NCBI RefSeq assembly: GCF_021044775.1
Contig: NZ_JAJNOQ010000011.1
Coordinates: forward strand, 32,232-96,231
DNA: 64,000 nt
Source: Paraeggerthella hominis
Lineage (GTDB): Bacteria > Actinomycetota > Coriobacteriia > Coriobacteriales > Eggerthellaceae
Direction: 5' to 3'
Part shown: positions 41,889 to 50,076 of the stretch, piece by piece
Layout of the letters: every line of letters starts with the position of its first letter
How positions within the stretch are numbered: the first letter of the stretch is position 1
Notes under the pieces: model-generated
What the model was told of the DNA's origin: nothing
The model's input: the letters and a program-made list of their open reading frames with translations, nothing else
The model's database searches: none
Made by a program: the position numbers and the translations under genes

Positions 41889-43277
41889 CTAAGCGCTCTG
41901 CAGCTGCTCCGCGTCCTCGACCGCCTCGATCTGGGGCTTCGTCTCCCCTGTAATGTCCGTGGCCTGGATGGTCACGCGGGAAAGCCCGTCCTGCTCGGGA
42001 AGATCGTACATCACGTCCTGCAGCACGCGCTCGCAGATCGAACGCAAGCCGCGTGCGCCCGTGCCGTGTTCGACGGCCTCGTGCGCGATAGCGCGCAGGG
42101 CCTCGGGCTCGAACGTCAGCTCCGACTCCTCGAACTCGAACATCTTCGTGTACTGCTTCACCAGAGCGTTCTTCGGCTCGGTCAGAATGCGCACCAGATC
42201 TTCCTCGGAAAGTTCCGAAAGCGACGTGACCACCGGAATGCGTCCCACGAACTCGGGGATCATGCCGTACTTGTTCAGGTCTTCGGGCAGCACCTGAGCC
42301 AAAAGCTCGGCTTCGGCCTTCTTCTTGCTCTCGGGCAGCTCGGCGTTGAAGCCCAGGCCCTTCTTGCCCACGCGCTCGGCGATGATGTCGGCCAGGCCGA
42401 CGAACGCGCCGCCCAGGATGAACAGGATGTTCGTGGTGTCGATGTGGATGAGCTCCTGCTGAGGATGCTTGCGGCCGCCCTGCGGCGGAACGCTCGCCTC
42501 CGTGCCCTCCACGATCTTCAACAGCGCCTGCTGCACGCCCTCGCCCGACACGTCGCGCGTGATGGACAGGTTCTCGGCCTTGCGCGCCACCTTGTCGATC
42601 TCGTCGATGTAGATGATGCCGATCTCGGCGCGCGGAATGTCGAAGTCCGCCGAAGTGATGAGCTTGAGCAGGATGTTCTCAACATCCTCGCCCACGTAGC
42701 CGGCCTCGGTCAACGTGGTGGCGTCCGCGATGGCGAACGGCACCCGCAGCGTGCGGGCCAGCGTCTGCGCCAACAGCGTCTTGCCCGAGCCGGTGGGGCC
42801 CAGAAGCATGATGTTGCTCTTCGCAAGCTCGACATCGCCGTCTTCGGCGTCGGCGCCCAGGCTGATGCGCTTGTAGTGGTTGTACACCGCCACGGACAAG
42901 GCGCGCTTCGCCTGCTCCTGCCCCACCACATGCTCCGAAAGCTCGGCATACAGCTGATGCGGGGTCGGCAGGTCGGCCAGCACGTCCTCGGGCGCGGGCT
43001 CAGCCGCGACGGGCTCGCCCTGCGCGCCTACGCGGGCATGGCGTCCCGACGCCGCTCGGGACGCCGGCTCCGATCCCTCGGCCTCGAAGCCGGGGACCGT
43101 CAAGCCCAAGTCGCGCATCATGGCGTCGGCGCACACGGAAATGCACTCATCGCAAATGTAAATGCCGTTCGGGCCCGAGATCATCGCAGCCACCTGGTGC
43201 GGGCGTTTGCCGCAGAAGGCGCATGCAATGTCTTCGGGACTCCGACCGTCGAATTCGTCGTCGCGTCTGTCGTTCAT
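41889..43277 (-). CDS. clpX: ATP-dependent Clp protease ATP-binding subunit ClpX
   Basis: 462 residues from the ATG with AGGATAC before it. N-terminal zinc-binding domain with four Cys (CAFCGKRPHQ and ICDECISVC), AAA+ core with Walker A GPTGSGKTLLAQ, Walker B IGIIYIDEIDK and sensor region TSLSELSEEDL. An Ala/Glu-rich linker of about 45 residues separates the zinc domain from the AAA+ core, longer than in E. coli. It unfolds substrates for ClpP, whose gene lies 17 nt upstream. Confidence 0.97.
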   Translation of the reverse strand: MNDRRDDEFDGRSPEDIACAFCGKRPHQVAAMISGPNGIYICDECISVCADAMMRDLGLTVPGFEAEGSEPASRAASGRHARVGAQGEPVAAEPAPEDVLADLPTPHQLYAELSEHVVGQEQAKRALSVAVYNHYKRISLGADAEDGDVELAKSNIMLLGPTGSGKTLLAQTLARTLRVPFAIADATTLTEAGYVGEDVENILLKLITSADFDIPRAEIGIIYIDEIDKVARKAENLSITRDVSGEGVQQALLKIVEGTEASVPPQGGRKHPQQELIHIDTTNILFILGGAFVGLADIIAERVGKKGLGFNAELPESKKKAEAELLAQVLPEDLNKYGMIPEFVGRIPVVTSLSELSEEDLVRILTEPKNALVKQYTKMFEFEESELTFEPEALRAIAHEAVEHGTGARGLRSICERVLQDVMYDLPEQDGLSRVTIQATDITGETKPQIEAVEDAEQLQSA

Positions 43278-43294
43278 GTATCCTGTTCGCTTCT

Positions 43295-43921
43295 CTACTC
43301 GTTGGAGCCGGGAACCGCGGCGCGCGACGTGGTTATGCGGTCGACCAGACCGTATGCAACCGCCTCTTCCGCCGTCATGTAGTTGTCGCGCTCCGTGTCC
43401 TTCTGGATGGTTTCGAGCGTTTGGCCCGTGTTGTCCGCCAAGATCTTGTTCAGGCGGTTGCGGGTCTTCAGCATGAAGTCCGCAACGATGGCGATCTCGG
43501 TCTGCTGGCCCTGCGCGCCGCCGGACGGCTGGTGGATGAGCACCATGGAGTTCGGCAGGCACAGGCGCTTGCCCTTCGCGCCGTTGGACAGCAGCACGGC
43601 GCCCATGGAAGCGCACTCGCCCAGGCAGATGGTGGACACATCGCACTTGATGAAGTCCATCGTGTCCAGAATGGCCAGGCCAGCCGTCACGGAGCCGCCG
43701 GGAGAGTTGATGTACAGGGAGATGTCCTTGTCGGGATCGGCGCTCTCAAGATGCAGCAGCTGCGCAACCACGGAGTTCGCCACGTTGTCGTCGATGGCCT
43801 CTCCCAAAAAGATGATGCGCTCGTTGAGCAGGCGAGAGTAGATGTCGTAGCTGCGCTCGCCGCGCGGCGACTGCTCGATGACGTAGGGAATCAGCGCTGA
43901 TTTAGGGGTGATGATGCTCAT
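43295..43921 (-). CDS. clpP: ATP-dependent Clp protease proteolytic subunit ClpP
   Basis: 208 residues. Catalytic Ser105 (GECASMGAVLL) and His130 (MVLIHQPSGGAQGQ) are in place, and the region ISLYINSPGGSVTAG that lines the chamber is intact. It assembles into the tetradecameric barrel used by ClpX. GAGGCATACGCA precedes the ATG. Located between tig and clpX, the classic order. Confidence 0.98.
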   Translation of the reverse strand: MSIITPKSALIPYVIEQSPRGERSYDIYSRLLNERIIFLGEAIDDNVANSVVAQLLHLESADPDKDISLYINSPGGSVTAGLAILDTMDFIKCDVSTICLGECASMGAVLLSNGAKGKRLCLPNSMVLIHQPSGGAQGQQTEIAIVADFMLKTRNRLNKILADNTGQTLETIQKDTERDNYMTAEEAVAYGLVDRITTSRAAVPGSNE

Positions 43922-44027
43922 TGCGTATGCCTCGCTTATCTCTTACGGCCGCTCGGCGGCCCTGCTTGCAGATAGTGCTGTATGCACGTGCCGTATCGTG
44001 GTGCAAGGCTAGGGTACCGTATCGTCA

Positions 44028-44080
44028 CCTCGGCCCGCCCGATGTGCACGCAAAAAGCGCGCAATACGGACGGGCCGAGG
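44028..44080 (-). terminator. Hairpin between tig and clpP
   Basis: CCTCGGCCCG / CGGGCCGAGG, perfect 10-bp stem with a 33-nt loop, just past the tig stop. No T-run on the minus strand. It may attenuate or process the transcript between tig and clpP rather than end it. Confidence 0.5.
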
Positions 44081-44091
44081 CACGTGCGATG

Positions 44092-45525
44092 TTATTCGGC
44101 GTCGTCAGCCTTGACCTCGACGGCCTCTTCCTTCTTTTCGGCGGCCTTCTTCGGCGCAGCCTTCTTCTTGGCGGCAGCCTTCTTGGCCGGCTTCTTGCCC
44201 TCGTCCTTCTTGGACAGGTCGAGCTCGGTCACCACGGCGGTGTCCATAAGGTCCTTGACGGCCTTCGTGCGCAGAACGCCCTGGCGCACCATGTGCAGCT
44301 GGCCGTTCGCGCGCCACTCGGCCTGCAGGGCCTCGGGGTTCTCCACGCCGCTCTTCACGAACTCGTCGGTAACTTCCTCGTCGGAAACGCTCATGCCGGC
44401 ATGGCGAGCCCATGCGTCAAGCGCCAGATCCTGCTTGGCCATGTCGGAAGCCTGCTGCTTCACGTCGGCCTTGAACTGGTCGGGCGTAAGGCCCTGCTGC
44501 ATAAGGTACACGTCGAAGGTCATGCCCTGCGCCTGCATCTGCTGGAAGAAGTCCTGGATCAGGCTTGCTTCGTTCTCTTCGACCATGCCTGCGGGAACCT
44601 CGCCCTCGAGGCGCTCGGAGATCGCGTTGAGGCATGCGTTCTCCTTCAGGCGCGGCATGAGGTCGGCCTTCTGCTGCGTCACGGTCTCGGCGATGCGGGT
44701 GCGCAGATCCTCCACGCCCTCGAAGCCCAGCGTCTCTTTGACCCACTCGTCGTTCACTTCCGGCATGATCTTCTTCTTGACGACCTTGACCTCGACCTCG
44801 AAGTTGATCTTCTCGGTCTTGCCCTGCAGCGCGGACAGCATGATGGGGGCGTCGGCCGGCATGTCGAGCGTGAACGTTGCGGTCTGACCCTTCTTCAGGC
44901 CCACCAGCTGCTCGTCGAACTCAGCCGGGAACAGGCCCGCGCCCAGACCGTAGGGGCGGTTCTCCGTGGTGAGGGAGGGAATGTCCTCGCCCTTGTCGTC
45001 GGTGGCCTTCATGGCCAGGTCGATGTAGCTGTCTTCCTTCACCTTCGTGGCGGCGGCAGCATCCTCGTACGTGTAGTAGTGCTCGCACAGAGCCTCGACC
45101 TGATCGTCGATCTCCTGCTCGGTCACGCCTTCGGCAGGAAGCTCGATGGCAACCGGCTCGTAGCCGGACAGCTCGAACTCGGGCTTGACGGCGATCGTGA
45201 AGGAGAACGTGTAGTCCTTGCCGCCCTCCACCAGGTCCGTGTCCTCGAACTCAGGCTTGGCGATGGGGTACAGATCGCAATCGTCGATGGCGAGAGGATA
45301 GGAACCGTTGACCACGTCGTCGGTCACCGTCGCGCGGACGGCTTCCTTGCCCAGAGCGTTGTCGATAACCGGACGCGGGGCCTTGCCCTTGCGGAATCCG
45401 GGGAAATTGTACTTGTTGGCGAAGTCCTTGTAGGTCTTCTTGATGCGGGCGTCGACATCCTTAGCATCAACGGTAACGGTCACTTTCGTGCGGTTATCCT
45501 GCAATGCCTCAACTTTTGTTTCCAC
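44092..45525 (-). CDS. tig: Trigger factor
   Basis: 477 residues. Ribosome-binding N-domain with the signature loop FPGFRKGKAPRPVI (GFRxGxxP), then the FKBP-like PPIase domain (EDSYIDLAMKATDD... GLKKGQTATFTLDMP) and the helical chaperone domain. The last ~45 residues are a Lys/Ala/Glu-rich tail (KKPAKKAAAKKKAAPKKAAE), a lineage-specific addition. The GTG at 45525 is chosen because ATGGAGGATAG lies directly before it; two ATG codons 18 nt upstream lack a ribosome site. An extended -10 (TGCGATAAT) is seen on the minus strand at 45640-45648. Confidence 0.95.
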   Translation of the reverse strand: METKVEALQDNRTKVTVTVDAKDVDARIKKTYKDFANKYNFPGFRKGKAPRPVIDNALGKEAVRATVTDDVVNGSYPLAIDDCDLYPIAKPEFEDTDLVEGGKDYTFSFTIAVKPEFELSGYEPVAIELPAEGVTEQEIDDQVEALCEHYYTYEDAAAATKVKEDSYIDLAMKATDDKGEDIPSLTTENRPYGLGAGLFPAEFDEQLVGLKKGQTATFTLDMPADAPIMLSALQGKTEKINFEVEVKVVKKKIMPEVNDEWVKETLGFEGVEDLRTRIAETVTQQKADLMPRLKENACLNAISERLEGEVPAGMVEENEASLIQDFFQQMQAQGMTFDVYLMQQGLTPDQFKADVKQQASDMAKQDLALDAWARHAGMSVSDEEVTDEFVKSGVENPEALQAEWRANGQLHMVRQGVLRTKAVKDLMDTAVVTELDLSKKDEGKKPAKKAAAKKKAAPKKAAEKKEEAVEVKADDAE

Positions 45526-45938
45526 GTAACTATCCTCCATCATTCTTATGTCGCCTATGCGGCTTTCGGCGTGCTTGCCCTGGCGCCCTCGACCGGCCGT
45601 TCATCGATCGAAACCGCGTACCGAGCACACCGAGACGGAATTATCGCATATATGGAGCCGTTGAGGAAGAGCGCTTGAAACAGGTTCACGAAGAACCTAC
45701 CTACCGTCCGTTCGCAACGCGTCCGCAAGATTCGCCTGCGAAGCTTGCGGGCAAGCACATGAAGCGGCGCGGCGCACGGCGACGCCGGCCGCGGTTTCGC
45801 AGAAAAAGCGCGTTGCGGCCGTCCTCGACCGGCAGCCAAGACCGGCGAAGGTTACGGTTGCGTTTCACGCTATCATTGCCGAACGGGTCACGGTATCATG
45901 ATCGGGAAACGAATCTTAAACGCAGCAGCGGAGGTCCC
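45526..45938 (+). other. Divergent intergenic region tig / small membrane protein
   Basis: 413 bp without a supported gene. It carries the extended -10 of tig (minus, about 45640-45648) and TATCAT sequences at 45872 and 45894 that may serve the plus-strand gene. An open frame runs across it in phase with the next gene, but no ribosome site supports it. Confidence 0.5.
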
Positions 45939-46301
45939 ATGCCCACCATCGATCTCAACCTTTTGCAAGAACGCGAGCTCGAGCGCCTGATCGACTACGA
46001 ACGCTCGACGTGCACCGTCAACGGCGACCTCGTGTACCGCTGCGCGTTCCCCTACCGCCCCGACGACGATCTGCAAGTGGAGCTTCTCGAGCGCGGCGCG
46101 CTGGCCCGCAAAACCGACGAGCGTCGCGGCGCCGTGGTGTGCATCACCTCCGACGGCTACTCCTATTTCCCCGCCAAGCACCAAGAAGAGGTGGAGAAGC
46201 AGCGCGCTCACAAACGGGAATCCCGGCTTATCGGCCTGTCCGCCCTTTTCGCCGCGCTGTGCGTGATCACCGGATTTCTCCTAGGACGATTCCTCGCGTA
46301 A
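45939..46301 (+). CDS. Small protein with C-terminal membrane anchor
   Basis: 120 residues from the ATG preceded by GCGGAGGTCCC. Not recognised. Residues 1-90 are soluble and charged (LLQERELERLIDYERST, YRPDDDLQVELLERGALARK, then VVCITSDGYSYFPAKH); residues 100-119 form one hydrophobic helix (LIGLSALFAALCVITGFLLG), so it is tail-anchored with the bulk in the cytoplasm. The soluble part has a winged-helix-like alternation but no confident match. Followed by tRNA-Leu. Confidence 0.7.
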   Translation: MPTIDLNLLQERELERLIDYERSTCTVNGDLVYRCAFPYRPDDDLQVELLERGALARKTDERRGAVVCITSDGYSYFPAKHQEEVEKQRAHKRESRLIGLSALFAALCVITGFLLGRFLA

Positions 46302-46382
46302 AACATCCCCGCAGTCCCTGGTTCCATCGGTGCGCTTTTTTGCTATTATGTTCGGCGTGCGTTCTTGCACGCGCAACGTCGT

Positions 46383-46467
46383 GCGGGCGTGGCGGAATTG
46401 GCAGACGCGCCAGATTTAGGTTCTGGTGGGGAAACTCGTGAAGGTTCAAGTCCTTTCGCCCGCACCA
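46383..46467 (+). tRNA. tRNA-Leu (anticodon TAG)
   Basis: 85 nt including encoded CCA. Acceptor stem GCGGGCG / CGCCCGC, long variable arm, T-loop GGTTCAAGTCC. The anticodon loop is TTTAGGT between CCAGA and TCTGG, giving TAG, which reads CUA and other CUN codons. A possible -10 TATTAT lies at 46344-46349. Confidence 0.96.
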
Positions 46468-46505
46468 CTTGGGGGGAGGCTGCCCTGGGCACCCTCCCCC
46501 CAAGT
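46467..46505 (+). terminator. Strong hairpin directly after tRNA-Leu
   Basis: Perfect 13-bp stem ACTTGGGGGGAGG / CCTCCCCCCAAGT with a 13-nt loop, starting at the last base of the tRNA. No T-run follows, so it may stop transcription imperfectly or protect the pre-tRNA 3' end; sstT starts 66 bp later. Confidence 0.6.
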
Positions 46506-46571
46506 GCATACATAGGACGCGAGCGACTGCGTTGCGCTGAGCCGTTCGCCGGGGAAAGGAATCCGTTCACG

Positions 46572-47831
46572 ATGGAAACGATTAAGAAGATCGGGCGGGC
46601 GTGGAACTCCATAAGCCTGATCAAACGTATCTTGGTAGGCCTTGTCATCGGCGCCGCGCTCGGCGTGTTCGCGCCGGGCATCGAGGTGTTCGAGATCTTG
46701 GGCACGCTGTTCGTATCCGCCTTGAAAGCCGTTGCCCCCATCCTCGTGTTCTTCTTGGTAATCAGCGCGCTCGCAAACGCGAAAGCGGCCGGATCCATGA
46801 AAACGGTCGTGGTGCTGTACGTGGTTGGCACGTTCATCGCCGCGCTCGTGGCCGTGATCGCAAGCTTCCTGTTCCCCGTCGAGCTGACGCTTTCGGCCCC
46901 TACGGTCGACCAGAGCTCGCCCACCGGCGTGGGCGAAGTGCTGGGGACCCTTGTCACGAACATCGTGTCCAACCCGGTTGACGCGCTCATCAACGCGAAC
47001 TACATCGGCATCCTCACCTGGGCCGTGCTGCTGGGCATCGCGCTGCGTGCGGCAACCCAGGGCACCAAAGACGTGTTCACCAGCATATCCGACGCCGTGT
47101 CGCAGGTTGTGCGCTGGATCATCTCGCTTGCGCCCTTCGGCATCCTGGGCCTGGTGTACACCTCCGTGAGCGCGAACGGCCTGGAGATCTTCACCGAGTA
47201 CGGCCAGCTGCTGCTTGTCCTGGTGGGCTGCATGCTGTTCATCGCCTTGGTCACGAACCCCCTCATGGCGTTCTGGGGCATCCGCCAGAACCCCTACCCG
47301 CTGGTGTTCCGCTGCCTGAAGGACAGCGGCCTCACGGCGTTCTTCACCCGCAGCTCGGCCGCGAACATCCCGGTCAACATGGAGCTGTGCCGCAAGCTCG
47401 GCCTGGACAAGGACAACTACTCGGTGTCCATTCCCCTGGGCGCCACCATCAACATGGCTGGTGCTGCCGTGACCATCTCGGTCATGGCCATGATGGCGGC
47501 CCACACCATGGGCATCTCCATCGACCTGCCCACCGCCGTTATCCTGAGCGTGCTGTCCGCCGTTTCCGCATGCGGCGCCTCGGGCGTTGCCGGCGGATCG
47601 CTGCTGCTCATCCCGCTGGCATGCTCGCTGTTCGGCATCAGCAACGACATTGCCATGCAGGTCGTGGGCATCGGCTTCATCATCGGCGTGGTGCAGGACT
47701 CCTGCGAGACCGCGCTCAACTCCTCCTCCGACGTGCTGTTCACCGCCACCGCCGAGTACCGTCAGTGGCGCAAGCAGGGCAAGGAGATCACCTTCGGCGC
47801 CGATGAGTTCAGCGAAAACGAAATGGCCTAG
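46572..47831 (+). CDS. sstT: Serine/threonine:sodium symporter SstT
   Basis: 419 residues of the dicarboxylate/amino acid:cation symporter family. The two re-entrant hairpins are visible: FFTRSSAANIPVNMELC (serine-rich) and SACGASGVAGGSLLLIPLA, with SIPLGATINMAGAAVTI between them; these are SstT rather than GltP/DctA signatures. It imports serine and threonine with Na+, useful fuel for an asaccharolytic anaerobe (inference). AAAGGA lies 11 nt before the ATG, a wide spacing. Confidence 0.95.
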   Translation: METIKKIGRAWNSISLIKRILVGLVIGAALGVFAPGIEVFEILGTLFVSALKAVAPILVFFLVISALANAKAAGSMKTVVVLYVVGTFIAALVAVIASFLFPVELTLSAPTVDQSSPTGVGEVLGTLVTNIVSNPVDALINANYIGILTWAVLLGIALRAATQGTKDVFTSISDAVSQVVRWIISLAPFGILGLVYTSVSANGLEIFTEYGQLLLVLVGCMLFIALVTNPLMAFWGIRQNPYPLVFRCLKDSGLTAFFTRSSAANIPVNMELCRKLGLDKDNYSVSIPLGATINMAGAAVTISVMAMMAAHTMGISIDLPTAVILSVLSAVSACGASGVAGGSLLLIPLACSLFGISNDIAMQVVGIGFIIGVVQDSCETALNSSSDVLFTATAEYRQWRKQGKEITFGADEFSENEMA

Positions 47832-47860
47832 CGCCCGTTTCGACTGCACCGCGCAACCAC

Positions 47861-47901
47861 GAAGGCCCCGCCTCCCCGTTCAATTGGGAGGCGGGGCCTT
47901 C
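47861..47901 (+). terminator. Bidirectional terminator sstT / NYN gene
   Basis: Perfect 16-bp stem (GAAGGCCCCGCCTCCC / GGGAGGCGGGGCCTTC) with a 9-nt loop between two convergent genes. T-content on either side is low, but the stem is the longest in the window. Confidence 0.8.
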
Positions 47902-47957
47902 TGCTTCCAGCCGGATTCAAGAAGGACGCCCGGGGAAGCCGCCCCGATCTCGCGCGC

Positions 47958-49505
47958 CTACTCGGCCAGACGCGCGAAGAAGTCCTTGCCGTTCTTCTCG
48001 ATCTCGATGTCGCCCAGATCGGCGACGTAGGACCGGAACTGCGAATATCCCAAATCCCGCACCTTGAAATCGCGGTACTTGGCGCGGACGCGCTTGGACA
48101 GCTCGGACACCGCCACCCCCTCGACGCCGGCGTCGCGGACAAGCTGGCGAACGAACCGATCGGGATTGGACGCGGGGCGCGACGCGGAAGCACTCGCAGC
48201 AACCCGATCGGCATCCGCCGTCGCAGCGGGCTGCTGCGACGCGGCGTCCTCGTTTGCGGCCTGCTGCGAAGGCCGCTTCTCGGTCGCGTCGTCGCCGGCC
48301 GGTCGCGAGCGCTTGGCACCCCCGCGCCTTCCGCGGCGCACGGGCTTGCGCACGCCCTGCTCGGGCCGGTCCGCAGAAGCATCCGAGGTTTCGGCGTCGG
48401 CCGCAGCGGCCGCTTCAGGCGCGCTCTCGGCTGCGGGAGCGCTCTCCGGAGCAGGCATCGCCTCATCCGCGGAAACAGGGGCCTCGTCGCTCGAGGAAGG
48501 CTGGTCCGAGGCCTCCTTGGGCTGGGCGCCTTCGGCACCCCTGCGACGGCGCAGGGAGCGTCGAGCGGGCTTGGCGGCAGGTTCGCTCGCGGTTTCGGCT
48601 TCCGGCTTGCCCGCGGCTTCGGAGGCCAAGGCGGTTTCGGATTCCTTCTCGCGATCGGCCGGGGCGGGCTTATGCGCGGGCTTGCCCGCCGATCGGGAAG
48701 GCTTGCGAGCCGGCTCGCTCGTCCCCTCCTTCTCCGCAGGCTTCGAAGCCTCCTTGGCCTCCGTCAGCTCGATGGCAACCGAGCTGCCGTCTTTGATGAT
48801 CTGAACGCTGCCGAACTCGCCGAGGAGCTTCGTCAGCTGGTTGGTGCCGTAACTGCGCACGTCGAAGTCGGGGTAGCGCTTGAGCAGACGGCTTCCCACC
48901 TCGCCCACACCGGTCGACTTCCCGTTGTTCTGGTTGTCGGTGATGATGTTGACCACGGCCTGCTCGATCTCCTCGATCGAGGGGCCCGTATTCTGCCCGC
49001 CTTGAGAATTGCCCTGGTCGCGATGGCCTTTGCCCTTGCCGCCCTTGCCGTTCGAATCCCCCAGCAAAAGCTCGAGCGTGGTGAAGATGTCGCATGCCTT
49101 GCGAAAAGCCGTGGGGGTCTTCTTCTCCCCCATGCCGATCACCGTCAGCCCGCTCTCGCGGATGCGGCTGGCCAGGCGCGTGAAGTCGCTGTCGCTCGAC
49201 ACGATGCAGAACCCCTCCACCGAGCGCGTGTACAGGATGTCCATCGCGTCGATGATCATGGCCGAGTCCGTGGCGTTCTTCCCTTGCGTGTACCCGAACT
49301 GCTGAATGGGCGTGATCGAGTTTTCCAGAAGCGCGTCCTTCCATTTCGAATGAAGGGTGAGCGTCCAATCGCCGTAGATGCGCTTGTAGGTGACGGTGCC
49401 GTATTTGGACAGTTCGTCGGTGATGGGCTTGATATACTTCGCCGATACGTTGTCGGCATCGATGAGCAATGCGAATCGTTTTTCAGACGATGGCTTTATA
49501 TCCAT
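47958..49505 (-). CDS. NYN-domain protein with two OST-HTH/LOTUS domains
   Basis: 515 residues. The NYN (PIN-like RNase) domain occupies about 8-150 with the acidic residues expected for metal binding: ALLIDADNVSAKYI, NATDSAMIIDAMDIL and CIVSSDSDFTRLASRIRESG. A first LOTUS-type domain follows (about 178-247, VNIITDNQNNGKSTGVGEVG...FDVRSYG), then a long Ala/Glu/Arg-rich disordered linker with RRSLRRRRG and RRGRRGG patches (250-435), and a second LOTUS domain at the end (440-512, VRQLVRDAGVEGVAVSELS). Eukaryotic LOTUS domains bind RNA G-quadruplexes or helicases; an RNA-processing role is inferred. Confidence 0.88.
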   Translation of the reverse strand: MDIKPSSEKRFALLIDADNVSAKYIKPITDELSKYGTVTYKRIYGDWTLTLHSKWKDALLENSITPIQQFGYTQGKNATDSAMIIDAMDILYTRSVEGFCIVSSDSDFTRLASRIRESGLTVIGMGEKKTPTAFRKACDIFTTLELLLGDSNGKGGKGKGHRDQGNSQGGQNTGPSIEEIEQAVVNIITDNQNNGKSTGVGEVGSRLLKRYPDFDVRSYGTNQLTKLLGEFGSVQIIKDGSSVAIELTEAKEASKPAEKEGTSEPARKPSRSAGKPAHKPAPADREKESETALASEAAGKPEAETASEPAAKPARRSLRRRRGAEGAQPKEASDQPSSSDEAPVSADEAMPAPESAPAAESAPEAAAAADAETSDASADRPEQGVRKPVRRGRRGGAKRSRPAGDDATEKRPSQQAANEDAASQQPAATADADRVAASASASRPASNPDRFVRQLVRDAGVEGVAVSELSKRVRAKYRDFKVRDLGYSQFRSYVADLGDIEIEKNGKDFFARLAE

Positions 49506-49679
49506 AAGTACTCCTTGATGGTAAGGAACGGGCTCAATGCCCCTTCCGCAACGCCGTGCAGCAACGGCTCATTCGCGTATGCATGCCGTCTTGGCGTTCG
49601 ATGTTGCGCTCATAGTACTCTAAAACCGCACATCAGAAGTAAATTACGAATATCCAGATACAATTTGTCCATATTCCTC

Positions 49680-49708
49680 TTGCATTCATGGAAAGAAATC
49701 CGTATACT
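49680..49708 (+). promoter_or_regulatory. Promoter of tRNA-His
   Basis: TTGCAT, 17-bp spacer, TATACT, with the mature tRNA 5' end 16 bp after the -10. Confidence 0.85.
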
Positions 49709-49723
49709 TCCTCCTTGCGCCTT

Positions 49724-49801
49724 GGTGGGTGTAGTTCAGTCGGCTAGAACGCCAGATTGTGGCTCTGGAGGTCGTGGGTTCGAGTCCCATCATCCACCCC
49801 A
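49724..49801 (+). tRNA. tRNA-His (anticodon GTG)
   Basis: 78 nt with the extra G(-1) encoded at 49724, pairing with C at 49798, and CCA encoded. Acceptor GTGGGTG / CATCCAC; anticodon loop TTGTGGC between CCAGA and TCTGG. Confidence 0.95.
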
Positions 49802-49825
49802 GCGCAAGTTTTTGAAAAAAAGGTC

Positions 49826-49854
49826 TTGCACGGTCGATCGGAATGCTCTAAAAT
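49826..49854 (+). promoter_or_regulatory. Promoter of tRNA-Lys
   Basis: TTGCAC, 17-bp spacer, TAAAAT; tRNA-Lys therefore has its own promoter although it lies only 89 bp after tRNA-His. Confidence 0.85.
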
Positions 49855-49890
49855 AGCAAACCGCTTCGCAAGAAAGGCGAGACGCAATAA

Positions 49891-49966
49891 GGACCGTTAG
49901 CTTAGTTGGTAGAGCAGGGGACTCTTAATCCCAAGGTCGTAGGTTCGAATCCTACACGGTCCACCA
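49891..49966 (+). tRNA. tRNA-Lys (anticodon CTT)
   Basis: 76 nt with encoded CCA. Acceptor GGACCGT / ACGGTCC; anticodon loop CTCTTAA gives CTT, reading AAG. T-loop GGTTCGAATCC. Confidence 0.95.
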
Positions 49967-49976
49967 TTTGAATGAT

Positions 49977-49999
49977 AAGCCCCGATCAGGGGCTTTTTT
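49977..49999 (+). terminator. Terminator of tRNA-Lys
   Basis: AAGCCCC-GATCA-GGGGCTT followed by TTTT, 10 bp after the tRNA. Classic intrinsic terminator. Confidence 0.92.
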
Positions 50000-50076
50000 C
50001 ATGCCCTCTTCCCCGCCTTCGCAAAGGACGCAAACCAGCGCCGTGCGCAGAAAGAATTCCGCGCACGGCGCTTCCG

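Noticed and set aside
39186..43382. A frame of nearly 1400 codons open on the plus strand opposite valS, clpX and clpP
   Set aside because: It is the antisense shadow of three well-recognised genes; His/Arg/Leu-rich translation with no domain, as expected in GC-rich DNA.
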